Below, one piece after another: positions 6,734 through 14,418 of a stretch of DNA of 14,772 bases. Numbering within the stretch: position 1 is the stretch's first letter; each line of letters begins with the position of its first letter. The stretch is from positions 1 through 14,772 of the forward strand of contig LKMS01000021.1 in assembly GCA_001563965.1 (NCBI GenBank), written 5' to 3'. This DNA comes from Haloferacaceae archaeon PL-Br10_E2g29 (GTDB taxonomy: Archaea > Halobacteriota > Halobacteria > Halobacteriales > Haloferacaceae). Position numbers and translations under genes: made by a program. Below the pieces are notes generated by a model that was not told the origin of the DNA, did not search any database, and saw nothing but the letters and a program-made list of their open reading frames with translations.

Positions 6734-7297
6734 TCAGCCGAGGATGTACCGAAGTTTCGGGAAGCGCTCGATGAGCGGCTGTCCACCAACGTTCAGCTGC
6801 TCGATGTAGTTGTCCGCGCCCAAGATTCGGCCGGCACCCAGCGCGGCGACCGTCACGAAGACGACCGCGTAGATGAGCGTCGAGTCGAACAGCGCAAGCA
6901 GTTCGCCCTCCCAGCCGCCAAGGTAGAACAGCATCATCTGAACGGCCCCACCGAATGCAGCCAGTCGAACGAAGCCGCCGGCGATGAGCGCCACACCGAT
7001 GAGCACCTGCGTCCAGGGCACCATGATGTTTGCCATCTCGACGAACGCAGGTGAGGCCGCCATCGCCCCGTAGAGGCCACTGACTGGGCTCACGGGATCG
7101 ACGTTAGCAAGGTAGCCACTGGCGTCAAACGCCTCGCCACTGATGACGGCGAACTTATCGAGCCCGGCAAACAGCATCATGCCACCGATCATGAGCCGTA
7201 GCAGCACCGCAAACAGCCCCGACAGCGTGTGGGCTTCCCCTTCGAGCGTGATTCCGGCGACCGAGCCACCGAACCGAGTTTCAGTCTTGGTTGACAT
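6734..7297 (-). CDS. DoxX-family integral membrane protein
   Basis: A 187-aa membrane protein with four hydrophobic segments, about residues 26-47, 92-110, 112-128 and 138-158, the four-helix layout of the DoxX family. DoxD/DoxX-type proteins include the quinone-linked subunits of thiosulfate:quinone oxidoreductase. Family marks are LRLMIGGMMLFAGLDKF (33-49), typical of the first helix and the conserved G/K after it, and VPWTQVLIGVALIAGGFVRL (93-112) for the second. The loop at 50-90 is long and lies outside the membrane. The start MSTKTETRFG at 7297 fits an AT-rich box at 7335-7342; the frame extends upstream, but that part would include the promoter. It is divergent from the sugar dehydrogenase gene. 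Its stop lies 154 bases before the folC start, so it may have its own transcript. The electron donor is unknown. Confidence 0.82.
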   Translation of the reverse strand: MSTKTETRFGGSVAGITLEGEAHTLSGLFAVLLRLMIGGMMLFAGLDKFAVISGEAFDASGYLANVDPVSPVSGLYGAMAASPAFVEMANIMVPWTQVLIGVALIAGGFVRLAAFGGAVQMMLFYLGGWEGELLALFDSTLIYAVVFVTVAALGAGRILGADNYIEQLNVGGQPLIERFPKLRYILG

Positions 7298-7334
7298 TGT
7301 GATCAGCCTCACTTGAGACGACGGCTCGGAGTGC

Positions 7335-7342
7335 AATATAAA
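7335..7342 (-). promoter_or_regulatory. TATA box for the DoxX gene
   Basis: The minus strand reads TTTATATT, close to the haloarchaeal TATA consensus and standing out in GC-richer DNA. It is centred about 41 bases before the ATG at 7297, which predicts a short 5' leader of roughly 10-18 bases rather than a leaderless start. Confidence 0.6.
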
Positions 7343-7579
7343 CACGTCCGTTTTTTCAGTTGGTGAGAAACGCGGTGTAAAACCGTGAAGGAATCGGCGT
7401 TTCTTTGCGTTATTTCGGCCGCCTCTTATCACAGAACCGAACAGAACGAGCGGCTTCCAGGGACACTCACTGCTGCGTTGCGCCCGGCGAAATGTTTAGG
7501 CGCTTGGTAGTCGTCCGTAGTGGTACGCACCCACCATGCCACTGCCAGACGTCTGCGAACAGCCTGATGACTGACAACC

Positions 7580-8773
7580 ATGACTGAGCAACTACATTCA
7601 CCCCTCTCGAAACGAACCCGACGGGGATACCTCACGGCGGCCGCAACCGTGTCGCTCGCGGCGATGGCGGGCTGTCTCGACGGGCCAACCGATTCGTTCG
7701 GCGATGAGGCCGACGATGTCACCGTCGATACCGTCGTCGACGACCTCGCCACGCCGTGGGCGCTGGCGTTTCTCAGCGATACCCAAACTCTCATCACCGA
7801 ACGCGATTCGGGCCGGCTGCAGCTGGTCGACACCGACGACGAAACCATGTCCACGATCGATGGCACGCCCGATGTCGATGCGGCCGGACAGGGCGGCCTG
7901 CTCGATGTCGTACTGCATCCGGCGTATCCCGACGAACCGTGGGTCTATCTCACCTACTCGGTCGCCACCGGTGGCGAAACCGCAACCGAACTGGGTCGTG
8001 GCCGGTTCGAGCCCGACGCGGGTGCGCTCACCGAGTTTGAGACGCTGTACACTGCCGATTCGGTCGACTCGAACGCCCACTACGGCTCGCGAATCGTCTT
8101 CGATACCGACGAGACGCTCTACATGACCATCGGCGACCGCCAGTCGAAAGAATTTGGCCCCGGCCATTTTTCGCAGGATCTGACGACCGACATCGGCTCA
8201 ACCCTCCGGTTGGCCGCCGACGGATCGGTGCCCGATGACAACCCGTTTGTCGACGATGCCGACGCAGTCGATGCGCTGTTCAGCTACGGCCACCGCAACG
8301 TGCAAGGAATGACGATTCATCCCGAAACCGGCGCGCTCTGGCAGGCCGACCACGGCGAGCGCGATGGCGACGCACTCGTGATCGTCGAGCGGGGCGAAAA
8401 CCACGGCTGGCCGATCGCGCACTACGGCTGTCAGTACGGCACGGACGACCCGGTCGGCGACGAACCCGGCGAGCGCGACGACGTGGTCGATCCCGTGTAT
8501 TTCTGGGAGTGCGCAAGCGGCGGGTTTCCGCCGTCCGGCATGACGTTTTACGACGGCCCGATCGACGACTGGCAGGGCGATCTGTTCGTTGGCAACCTCG
8601 CCGGCCAGTATCTCGGTCGGTTTTCGGTCGACGGAACCGCTGTCACCGAACGCGAACCGCTGCTCGCCGACCGCGGCTGGCGGATCCGTGACGTTGCCGT
8701 CGCCGATGGCGACCTGTACGTCGTCGTCGACGCCGACCCCGCGCCACTCGTTCGGCTGACGCCGACTGCGTAG
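7580..8773 (+). CDS. Tat-exported lipoprotein, PQQ-dependent aldose sugar dehydrogenase family
   Basis: A 397-aa protein with a twin-arginine signal (KRTRRGYLTAAAT, R14-R15) and a lipobox ending MAGC, so C32 should be lipidated and the domain outside the membrane. Residues about 45-395 form the six-bladed beta-propeller of soluble PQQ glucose/sorbosone dehydrogenases: LATPWALAFL (56-65), GQGGLLDVVLHP (103-114), HYGSRIVFD (167-175), LRLAADGSVPDDNPF (209-223), SYGHRNVQGM (235-244), WQADHGERDGD (254-264) and ENHGWPIAHYG (273-283). H167 and R239 match conserved residues near PQQ and substrate in the family. It resembles E. coli YliI (Asd) more than glucose-specific enzymes. It would oxidise aldoses outside the cell, if PQQ is available; no PQQ synthesis genes are here. 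Upstream 7298-7579 shows no clear TATA box for it. Confidence 0.9.
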   Translation: MTEQLHSPLSKRTRRGYLTAAATVSLAAMAGCLDGPTDSFGDEADDVTVDTVVDDLATPWALAFLSDTQTLITERDSGRLQLVDTDDETMSTIDGTPDVDAAGQGGLLDVVLHPAYPDEPWVYLTYSVATGGETATELGRGRFEPDAGALTEFETLYTADSVDSNAHYGSRIVFDTDETLYMTIGDRQSKEFGPGHFSQDLTTDIGSTLRLAADGSVPDDNPFVDDADAVDALFSYGHRNVQGMTIHPETGALWQADHGERDGDALVIVERGENHGWPIAHYGCQYGTDDPVGDEPGERDDVVDPVYFWECASGGFPPSGMTFYDGPIDDWQGDLFVGNLAGQYLGRFSVDGTAVTEREPLLADRGWRIRDVAVADGDLYVVVDADPAPLVRLTPTA

Positions 8774-8783
8774 GACAGCAGTG

Positions 8784-8795
8784 ATTTTTATTATT
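8784..8795 (+). terminator. T-rich terminator after the sugar dehydrogenase gene
   Basis: Eleven bases after the TAG stop, the plus strand reads ATTTTTATTATT. Archaeal termination typically needs only such a T-rich tract, and this is the clearest one in the window. It lies between two convergent genes. Confidence 0.5.
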
Positions 8796-8843
8796 CGGGG
8801 TGTACCTCGCCGCTCGCGCTGCTCGGGAATACAGCGCACGGAG

Positions 8844-9689
8844 TTAGTACGGTGTTCGCCGGGCGGCCCACAACAAGCCTCCACCAAGACTACTTGCGAC
8901 CACCACCCAGAAGACAAACTCTGGCGATGGCACAAACAACCCCCGCTGATTGAGCAGGGAGCGACGTAGAACCTCCATCCCGAGGTATCCAAGTGAGATG
9001 ACGCTACTGTTCATCAGCAGGTATCGCAACCGTTTGGTATGAGAAATACTCTCGGCACAGACAATTCCTCCGATACAGAGTAGCGGAATCGAACCGAAAT
9101 CGAAAGGGCGGATTACGGCAGGTAACTGCATCCGTGCAACCTGGTACACAAAAACCCCGTAGACCGTTCCGTAGAGCAACTGGCGCTGCCGTATCGAGAG
9201 ATATGACGGCAGCGAGAGCGACGGCAGGTCGATGGCTGAAAGGGACACATCCGACGAGAATAGACCGCCGACCGGCCCCAACGCGTCTGACCCCGCGAGC
9301 AGATGCGTGGCGTAAACGGTGTTTCCGTTGACCCAAATACCGATACCGTCGTACTTCATTTTGGAGTTCAGCAAATTGTCACGGTGGGGCTTTGAGTTCA
9401 TCCACTGCGCTCGCAATTTGTGCGCGACTTCTCCTGGGTCCCGACCGTGGGTTTTTGCACAATTTTCCGCAATCCGACTGAAGCGACTCGGGGCGCGATC
9501 GGACGGTCCCAACCCGTCGAGATTGTGAGTTAGGATTCCCTTTCGGGCCATGTTCCGACTGTGATTCCCGGCGGCTTTGATGAGGCCCACTCTCCCAGAT
9601 AGTGGTCTGAGATCCCGTTTTTTTCGCTCCTCATTCAATAATCCATGGAGCTTTCGGGAAGTCTTGTCCGCGAGCCTCTTGGCTTCCAT
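8844..9689 (-). CDS. CAP/SCP-domain protein with four C-terminal membrane segments
   Basis: A 281-aa two-part protein. Residues about 10-135 are a CAP (SCP/PR-1) domain: helix LHGLLNEERKKRDLRPL (14-30), H43/N46 with MARKGILTHNLDG (47-59; H55), IAENCA (73-78; E75), W96 and KPHRDNLLNSKMKYDGIGIW (100-119; H102), and YATHLLAG. H55, E75 and H102 match the CAP cavity residues. Four hydrophobic segments lie near 170-186, 198-213, 222-240 and 257-274. There is no N-terminal signal or membrane segment, so the CAP domain may be cytoplasmic. It has AGA/AGG, TTA, CTA and GGA codons rare in its neighbours and lies in AT-richer DNA: probably acquired. A leaderless start at 9689 is supported by a TATA box at 9715-9722. 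CAP proteins have varied roles; none can be assigned. Confidence 0.78.
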   Translation of the reverse strand: MEAKRLADKTSRKLHGLLNEERKKRDLRPLSGRVGLIKAAGNHSRNMARKGILTHNLDGLGPSDRAPSRFSRIAENCAKTHGRDPGEVAHKLRAQWMNSKPHRDNLLNSKMKYDGIGIWVNGNTVYATHLLAGSDALGPVGGLFSSDVSLSAIDLPSLSLPSYLSIRQRQLLYGTVYGVFVYQVARMQLPAVIRPFDFGSIPLLCIGGIVCAESISHTKRLRYLLMNSSVISLGYLGMEVLRRSLLNQRGLFVPSPEFVFWVVVASSLGGGLLWAARRTPY

Positions 9690-9841
9690 CTGAGTAACAT
9701 GTAATTGTATCTGGTATAATAATTCTGCCCTCTGTATACATCACAACCCGTATATAATATCACATATTGAACATTACAACAGAGAGAAATCAAACGAAAT
9801 CACCCCGTTCATTTGCTGACTTTCGGCAGTCTTCGTTTCAC
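9690..9841. promoter_or_regulatory. AT-rich intergenic region upstream of the CAP-protein gene
   Basis: This gap is unusually AT-rich: 23 of the 70 bases at 9711-9780 are G or C, against 37 of 60 at 9841-9900. On the minus strand TTATTATA (9715-9722) is centred about 29 bases before the CAP-protein ATG and is a good leaderless TATA box. A second AT block (9751-9760) and the palindrome TGTATACA (9733-9740) lie further upstream and could be a regulator site. For purH-type transcription arriving from the right, T-rich stretches near 9782-9800 may end the transcript. Confidence 0.45.
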
Positions 9842-11425
9842 CTAGTCGTGCCGAAAGCACCGCATTCCGGTGAACACCATCGCCATTCCGTGGTCGTCGG
9901 CCGCTGCAATCACGTCCTCGTCGTTGACGCTCCCACCGGGCTGAATCACGGCCGAAACGCCTTCTTCGGCCGCAGCCTCGATTCCATCGGGGAACGGGAA
10001 GAACGCATCTGAGGCCATCACGGCTCCCGCTGCAGTTTTGCCCTCTGCGTCACGTCCGGCCTTCTTCCCGGCGAGTTCGACGGCATCGACACGCGAGACT
10101 TGGCCAACACCGAGGCCGACCGTCTCGGTTCCCGATGCAAAGACGATGCCGTTGGATTTGACGTGTTTGAGCGTTTTCCACGCGAACGCCATTGTTTCGA
10201 GTTCCTCCTGTGTTGGGTCGCGCTCGGTGACGACCTCGAACGCGTCGATTCCGGGACTCGCGAGGTCACGCTGCTGGACAAGCCGCCCGCCAACGATCGG
10301 TTTTTCGGCCATTGTTTCGCTGATCTCGTTCAACTGGCCAACGTCGAGCACGCGCAGGTTCTGTTTGTCGGTCAGCACGTCGAGCGCGGCATCGGTGTAG
10401 CCCGGGGCAATGACGACCTCTTTGAACGAGTCAACGATCTCTTCGGCTGTTTCGGCGTCGCAGCGGCGGTTGAGCGCGACCACGCCGCCAAAGGCGCTCT
10501 TTGGATCGGTTCGCAACGCCTTGTCGTAGGCGTCGGCCAGCGAGTCGGCGACGGCACAGCCCGCCGGATTCGTGTGTTTGATCACCGCGGCGGCGGGCGA
10601 GTCAAACTCCTTGATGAGGTTGAGCGCGCCGTCGGCATCATTGTAGTTGTTGTAGCTGAGCGCTTTTGCGCCCTCGTTCAGCTGGTCGGCGGCGACGACG
10701 TTGGCCTCCTCGCAGGCGGTGTCGGCGTAGACTGCCGCGTCCTGATGGGGATTTTCGCCGTACCGGAGCGTGTCGGCGAGGTCGTCGGAGACGACGCGCC
10801 GCTGGGGGAACTCCCCACCCGTGTCGCCCGCGATTTCGACGCGGCCGGTGTCGTGATCGACCGACAGCTGGTTTTCAGCAGCCCACCGGACGGCCCGCGG
10901 GTAGGCGGTGAACTCTGCTTCGTACAGCACCCGCTTTTTGAGATCGCCAGTCGTGTCGTCCTCGTACACGGGCACGGCTTCTTGCGTGACGATCGGGCCG
11001 GCGTCGACGGCTTCGGTGACGACGTGAACGGTACAGCCGGTCATTCGGACGCCAGCATCGAGCACCTGCTCGTGGGCATCCATGCCGGGAAACGCCGGCA
11101 GCAACGAGGGATGGATGTTGAGCGTGAGCGGTGTGTTCTCGATGAACGTCTCGGTCAGCACGCGCATGTAGCCGTCGAGACAGACGAGATCGAAATCGTA
11201 GCCCGAGAGCGTGTTGAGAATTCGTTGTTCGTGTGCCGCCCGTGACTCACCCTCGTTGCGGGTGACGACTTCGGTGGGAATGCCACGTTCGGAGGCGGCC
11301 TCGATGACCGGCGCGCCTTCGGTGTTGGTGAGGACGATGCCGAGTTCGGCTCCACCGGGGGCTCGATCGGCGAGATGTAACAGGTTACGGCCACGGTTGC
11401 TGGCCAGACCGGCGATTTTGCACAT
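9842..11425 (-). CDS. PurN - AICAR transformylase fusion protein
   Basis: Bifunctional purine enzyme, 527 aa. Residues about 1-185 are a glycinamide ribonucleotide (GAR) formyltransferase (PurN) domain with LASNRGRNLLHLADRA (7-22), NIHPSLLPAFPG (103-114; N103, H105) and DAGPIV (141-146; D141), the Asn-His-Asp catalytic trio. Residues about 205-527 are the AICAR transformylase half of PurH: RYGENPHQ (221-228), YNNYNDADGA (258-267), IKHTNPAGCA (282-291; K283-H284 catalytic pair), SDAFFPFPDG (472-481) and QPGGSVND (495-502). The IMP cyclohydrolase domain that normally precedes AICAR transformylase is absent; archaea often use a separate PurO. So it catalyses two 10-formyl-THF-dependent formylations. 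The start MCKIAGLASN at 11425 matches the PurN opening. It is divergent from purB, whose product AICAR it uses. Confidence 0.93.
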   Translation of the reverse strand: MCKIAGLASNRGRNLLHLADRAPGGAELGIVLTNTEGAPVIEAASERGIPTEVVTRNEGESRAAHEQRILNTLSGYDFDLVCLDGYMRVLTETFIENTPLTLNIHPSLLPAFPGMDAHEQVLDAGVRMTGCTVHVVTEAVDAGPIVTQEAVPVYEDDTTGDLKKRVLYEAEFTAYPRAVRWAAENQLSVDHDTGRVEIAGDTGGEFPQRRVVSDDLADTLRYGENPHQDAAVYADTACEEANVVAADQLNEGAKALSYNNYNDADGALNLIKEFDSPAAAVIKHTNPAGCAVADSLADAYDKALRTDPKSAFGGVVALNRRCDAETAEEIVDSFKEVVIAPGYTDAALDVLTDKQNLRVLDVGQLNEISETMAEKPIVGGRLVQQRDLASPGIDAFEVVTERDPTQEELETMAFAWKTLKHVKSNGIVFASGTETVGLGVGQVSRVDAVELAGKKAGRDAEGKTAAGAVMASDAFFPFPDGIEAAAEEGVSAVIQPGGSVNDEDVIAAADDHGMAMVFTGMRCFRHD

Positions 11426-11610
11426 ATCTCTCGCTTTCCGGCAGGCCGAAAAACAGTTGCGGTCGGGCCGTGGTGTTGTACACGAATACGGATAGATTCC
11501 GCGTGTTTCACCGTCAAGAACCCGAGCCCTATACACCGAAGTGGTGGTTTTTGCGATCGGCCGGCCACTTCATCGACACGCTTTTGCGAGTTCCACGGGC
11601 AGGCTTCGGT
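11426..11610. promoter_or_regulatory. Divergent purine promoter region
   Basis: 185 bases separate the PurN-AICAR transformylase and purB starts. Weak TATA-like elements lie at matching distances: GTTTTTC on the minus strand (11448-11454, centred about 26 bases before 11425) and CTTTTG on the plus strand near 11581-11586 (about 27 before 11611). A small hairpin CGGA-TAGAT-TCCG lies near the middle (about 11488-11500), and a GGCCGGCC palindrome lies near 11560. No known purine-regulator site is recognised. Confidence 0.35.
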
Positions 11611-13023
11611 ATGACTGACCTTCCGCGTGCGGACCCGCTGTCTGCGGTGTCGCCACTCGATGGGCGGTACGTCGGGCGAACCGCGCCACTATCACCCTAC
11701 GCCAGTGAATCAGCGCTCATGCGGGCACGTGTCCGCGTCGAGGCCGACTACCTGTGTGCGCTTGCGTCGCTGCGGGCGATCCCACTCGACCTCTCCGCAG
11801 CTAAGCAGGCGGCCATCCGCGACACATACGAGACGTTCGACGCTGAAGACGCCCGGCTGATCAAAGCGCTCGAAGTCGAAGGAGCCGCCGGCTACAGCGC
11901 GACCAACCACGACGTGAAAGCCATCGAGTACTTTCTGCGCATTCGACTGGCCGAAGCCGACGCGATCGACGACGCTGAGTCGCTCTATCCGTGGATTCAT
12001 TTCGGTTTGACGAGCGAGGACGTCAACAACCTTGCCCACCGCCTGTTGGTTTCGGGTGCAGTCGACGAGGTGTTGCTTCCGGCGCTCGGCAACATTCGCA
12101 ACGTACTCACCGACCTCGCTCACGAGCACCGCGATCTGTCAATGCTGGCGCGAACGCACGGACAGCCGGCGACGCCGACAACGTTCGGCAAGGAACTCGC
12201 CGTCTACGCTGCTCGCCTTGGAACCACGATGGGTCGCGTTCGACGGGCGACCGACAGGTTGTCGGGCAAACTGGCCGGTGCATCTGGAACCTACGCCGCC
12301 CATCACGCCGCCTATCCCGACGTCGACTGGCAAGCGTTTTCGCGCCGGTTCGTCGCGGACCTCGGGTTCGATCACACCGCGTTGACGACGCAGGTCAACC
12401 CGTGTGATGATCTGGCGGCCGTGTTCGACGCGCTCCGCGGGACAAACAACGTCCTCATCGATATGGATCGCGACATGTGGCTCTACATTTCGGATCGGTA
12501 TCTCGGCCAACGCGCGACTGCGGGCGAAACCGGCTCGTCGACGATGCCGCACAAAGTGAACCCCATCGATTTCGAAAACAGCGAGGGCAATCTCTCGAAG
12601 GCGAATGCGGACCTCACCTTTCTCGCCGACTACATCACGACCTCCCGACTCCAACGAGATCTCTCGGATTCGACGGTCAAACGCACCATCGGCGGCGCGT
12701 TCGCCCACTGTCTGATCGGCTACACGAAGGCGGAGACCGGCCTCGGAAAAATCGTGCCAAACGCGCAAGTGATGGCCGACGAGTTGGCCGCAACGCCCGA
12801 AGTCATCGGCGAGGCCGTCCAGACGATTCTTCGACGCGAGGGCGACACCGATGCCTACGAACGGGTCAAGGAACTCACCCGTGGCAAGCAGGTCACGCTC
12901 AATGACTTCTACGCGTTGTTCGAGTCACTCGATGTCGACGAGGCGGTTCGTGAGGAACTGTTGGCGCTAACGCCCGCAGGCTACACTGGGATTGCCGACG
13001 ACCTTGTCGACGAACTCCCGTAG
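11611..13023 (+). CDS. purB: Adenylosuccinate lyase
   Basis: PurB cleaves fumarate from SAICAR (giving AICAR) and from adenylosuccinate (giving AMP). The 470-aa product has the opening SAVSPLDGRY (11-20), SATNHDVKAIEYFL (96-109), FGLTSEDVNN (131-140), LARTHGQPATPTTFGKE (179-195; H183 is the catalytic-type His) and the fumarase/aspartase superfamily signature GSSTMPHKVNPIDFENSEGN (308-327), with the flexible catalytic-loop serines S309-S310. The pattern is the E. coli-type PurB (about 456 aa) rather than the shorter B. subtilis type. The start MTDLPRADPL at 11611 matches the family; the open frame to 11470 upstream overlaps the divergent promoter. It converges with the Usp gene 33 bases downstream. 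Confidence 0.97.
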   Translation: MTDLPRADPLSAVSPLDGRYVGRTAPLSPYASESALMRARVRVEADYLCALASLRAIPLDLSAAKQAAIRDTYETFDAEDARLIKALEVEGAAGYSATNHDVKAIEYFLRIRLAEADAIDDAESLYPWIHFGLTSEDVNNLAHRLLVSGAVDEVLLPALGNIRNVLTDLAHEHRDLSMLARTHGQPATPTTFGKELAVYAARLGTTMGRVRRATDRLSGKLAGASGTYAAHHAAYPDVDWQAFSRRFVADLGFDHTALTTQVNPCDDLAAVFDALRGTNNVLIDMDRDMWLYISDRYLGQRATAGETGSSTMPHKVNPIDFENSEGNLSKANADLTFLADYITTSRLQRDLSDSTVKRTIGGAFAHCLIGYTKAETGLGKIVPNAQVMADELAATPEVIGEAVQTILRREGDTDAYERVKELTRGKQVTLNDFYALFESLDVDEAVREELLALTPAGYTGIADDLVDELP

Positions 13024-13026
13024 CGT

Positions 13027-13047
13027 TACTCGGGACTTCAGCGAGTA
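13027..13047. terminator. Small inverted repeat between convergent purB and Usp genes
   Basis: TACTCG (13027-13032) pairs with CGAGTA (13042-13047) around a 9-base loop, lying 3 bases after the purB stop and 9 bases before the Usp stop. Its position between convergent genes suggests a shared termination or RNA-end structure, but there is no T-run and the stem is only 6 bp. Confidence 0.3.
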
Positions 13048-13056
13048 TCGACGGTC

Positions 13057-13860
13057 TCAGCGATTGTGCGAATGGGCGACAACGACTGGCGAGTCCGCGC
13101 CGCGCTGGACACGCTTCGACAGCGAGCCAAACACAAATCGTTCGAGGGGGCCGACCGTCGGCGCACCCATGACGGTCAGATCGTAGTACGTCGACTGTTC
13201 GATGATGGCTTCGGCGGTGTTTGTGGCCTCAAACAGCCACGTGTCGACCCGCTCGGGATCAGCAAGCTCTGTAGCCATCTCGTCGAGAACGCGTTGGCCT
13301 CGCTCGCGGGCCTCGTCGCTGTCGGATTCAACAACGTGAAACAGGTCGACAGCGGCGTCATTGGCGACCGCGATCGCGTGGGCGGCTTCGGCGGCCAGAT
13401 GGCTGTGTTGGCCGCCAGCGACCGGAACGAGCAACGATGCAATCGTCTCGATCTCGCCACGGCTATCGACGGTCAGTACGTCGGTTTCGCTCGCGAGCCG
13501 TTCGGCGGTGTCGGCCCACAAATCGGTCAGAAACGACGAGTCCGCCCCACGTTCGAGGACGAGTCCCGAGGGGTGGTGTTGGCTCACGATCGGCTGGAGG
13601 TTTCCACCCACGCGGAGCGGTGTCGTCGTCGTGCAGTACTCCTCGCGGTGGCTGTCGGGCAGCGCTGTCGACGACTCCATCTCATCGGCGACGGGGGCGG
13701 CGTTGGCAACGAGCAGATCGGTGTCGCGAGCACAGGCGAGTGCGTGCGCCACCGTCGCCGCCCGTCGCTGGGCCGTTTCGTCCTCAATCGAACCGAGCAA
13801 ACACGCCCCAACGAGTGTCGAAATATCATTCCGTGACTGTGTGTCGGAGACCGCAATCAT
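13057..13860 (-). CDS. Universal stress protein (Usp) family
   Basis: A 267-aa cytoplasmic protein with a Usp fold in its second half: strand SLLVPVAGGQHS (about 141-152), helix HLAAEAAHAIAVAN (153-166), strand VDLFHVVE (170-177), and the C-terminal nucleotide-loop region YYDLTVMGAPTV followed by PLERFVFGSLSKRV and SPVVVAH. The GAP...FVFGS piece resembles the ATP-loop of haloarchaeal Usp proteins, though spacing differs from the strict G2xG9xG(S/T) form. The first half (residues 1-135) looks like a degenerate Usp-like domain, giving a tandem layout. The start at 13860 (MIAVSD) is chosen over ATGs at 13884 and 13896 because a TTTATTAT box (13883-13890) lies 23-30 bases upstream and overlaps the upstream ATG. 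Haloarchaea have many Usp genes, some beside amino-acid transporters; none lies here. Role unknown. Confidence 0.8.
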   Translation of the reverse strand: MIAVSDTQSRNDISTLVGACLLGSIEDETAQRRAATVAHALACARDTDLLVANAAPVADEMESSTALPDSHREEYCTTTTPLRVGGNLQPIVSQHHPSGLVLERGADSSFLTDLWADTAERLASETDVLTVDSRGEIETIASLLVPVAGGQHSHLAAEAAHAIAVANDAAVDLFHVVESDSDEARERGQRVLDEMATELADPERVDTWLFEATNTAEAIIEQSTYYDLTVMGAPTVGPLERFVFGSLSKRVQRGADSPVVVAHSHNR

Positions 13861-13882
13861 TGACCAGAGTATCGGCGCGCCC

Positions 13883-13890
13883 ATAATAAA
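13883..13890 (-). promoter_or_regulatory. TATA box for the Usp gene
   Basis: The minus strand reads TTTATTAT, ending 23 bases before the ATG at 13860. That spacing predicts a leaderless transcript and rules out the two longer starts, which lie within or before the box. Confidence 0.6.
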
Positions 13891-13977
13891 TTCCACTGTC
13901 GTTTCACCACCGTGCTAGCATGGATCGAAGCGGCCGTCTCACCGAATTAATCGCCTTGCTGTCTATCGATTTACCTG

Positions 13978-14355
13978 TTATTGCAGACATGCGACCGCCT
14001 CGACCTCAACGAGTGAGTCGACGGCCAACGCGGTCACGCCAACCGCGCTTCGGGCAGGTTTCGGATCGGGAACTCTGCGGTCGTACGCTTCGTTGAACGC
14101 CGAAAACTGTGACATGTCGGTGAGAAACGCGGTCGTTTTCACGAGGTTTTCGGGCGTTGTTCCCGCCGCGTTGAGCACGCGCTCGATGTTGTCGAGCACC
14201 TGTTCGGTCTGTGTGGCCATGTCATCGCCGACGACGCGCCCCGCGCGGTCGACGGGGTGTTGGCCGGATACGTACACGAGGTCGTTGTGGATTACTGCGG
14301 GTGTATACGGTTCGCCGTCGTCGAACACGCTGTCGGGAAATATGTGCGCTGCCAT
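13978..14355 (-). CDS. RidA/YjgF family protein, putative imine deaminase
   Basis: A 125-aa chorismate-mutase-like-fold protein of the RidA family, which hydrolyses reactive enamine/imine intermediates released by PLP enzymes such as threonine dehydratase. Family marks are PYTPAV (16-21; Y17), VYVSGQ (27-32), a central helix QTEQVLDNIERVLNAAG (49-65), TTAFLTDM and FNEAYDR (87-93; N88), and PARSAVGV (100-107; R102) followed by LVEVEAVA (115-122; E119). Y17, N88, R102 and E119 correspond to the conserved active-site set; the usual Cys two after the Arg (RSC) is Ala here. A trimer with active sites between subunits is expected. The start at 14355 has a TATA-like box (14376-14382) 21-27 bases upstream. 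It lies 63 bases after the Elp3 stop on the same strand. Confidence 0.9.
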   Translation of the reverse strand: MAAHIFPDSVFDDGEPYTPAVIHNDLVYVSGQHPVDRAGRVVGDDMATQTEQVLDNIERVLNAAGTTPENLVKTTAFLTDMSQFSAFNEAYDRRVPDPKPARSAVGVTALAVDSLVEVEAVACLQ

Positions 14356-14375
14356 ACCATCGAATCGACGCCCAC

Positions 14376-14382
14376 GAAAATA
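14376..14382 (-). promoter_or_regulatory. TATA-like box for the RidA-family gene
   Basis: The minus strand reads TATTTTC, centred about 24 bases before the ATG at 14355. This suggests a leaderless transcript separate from elp3. The match to consensus is partial. Confidence 0.35.
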
Positions 14383-14418
14383 GGTTGCGCGGCTCTGTAG
14401 TCTGTGGCTTTCAGCAAC

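Noticed and set aside
8774..9841. A mobile element carrying the CAP-protein gene
   Set aside because: Composition suggests acquisition, but I found no integrase, target duplication or terminal repeats bounding the segment.
10100..11245. 381-codon open frame on the plus strand
   Set aside because: Antisense to the PurN-AICAR transformylase gene, whose catalytic motifs are intact. The translation looks like a mirror of the real gene.
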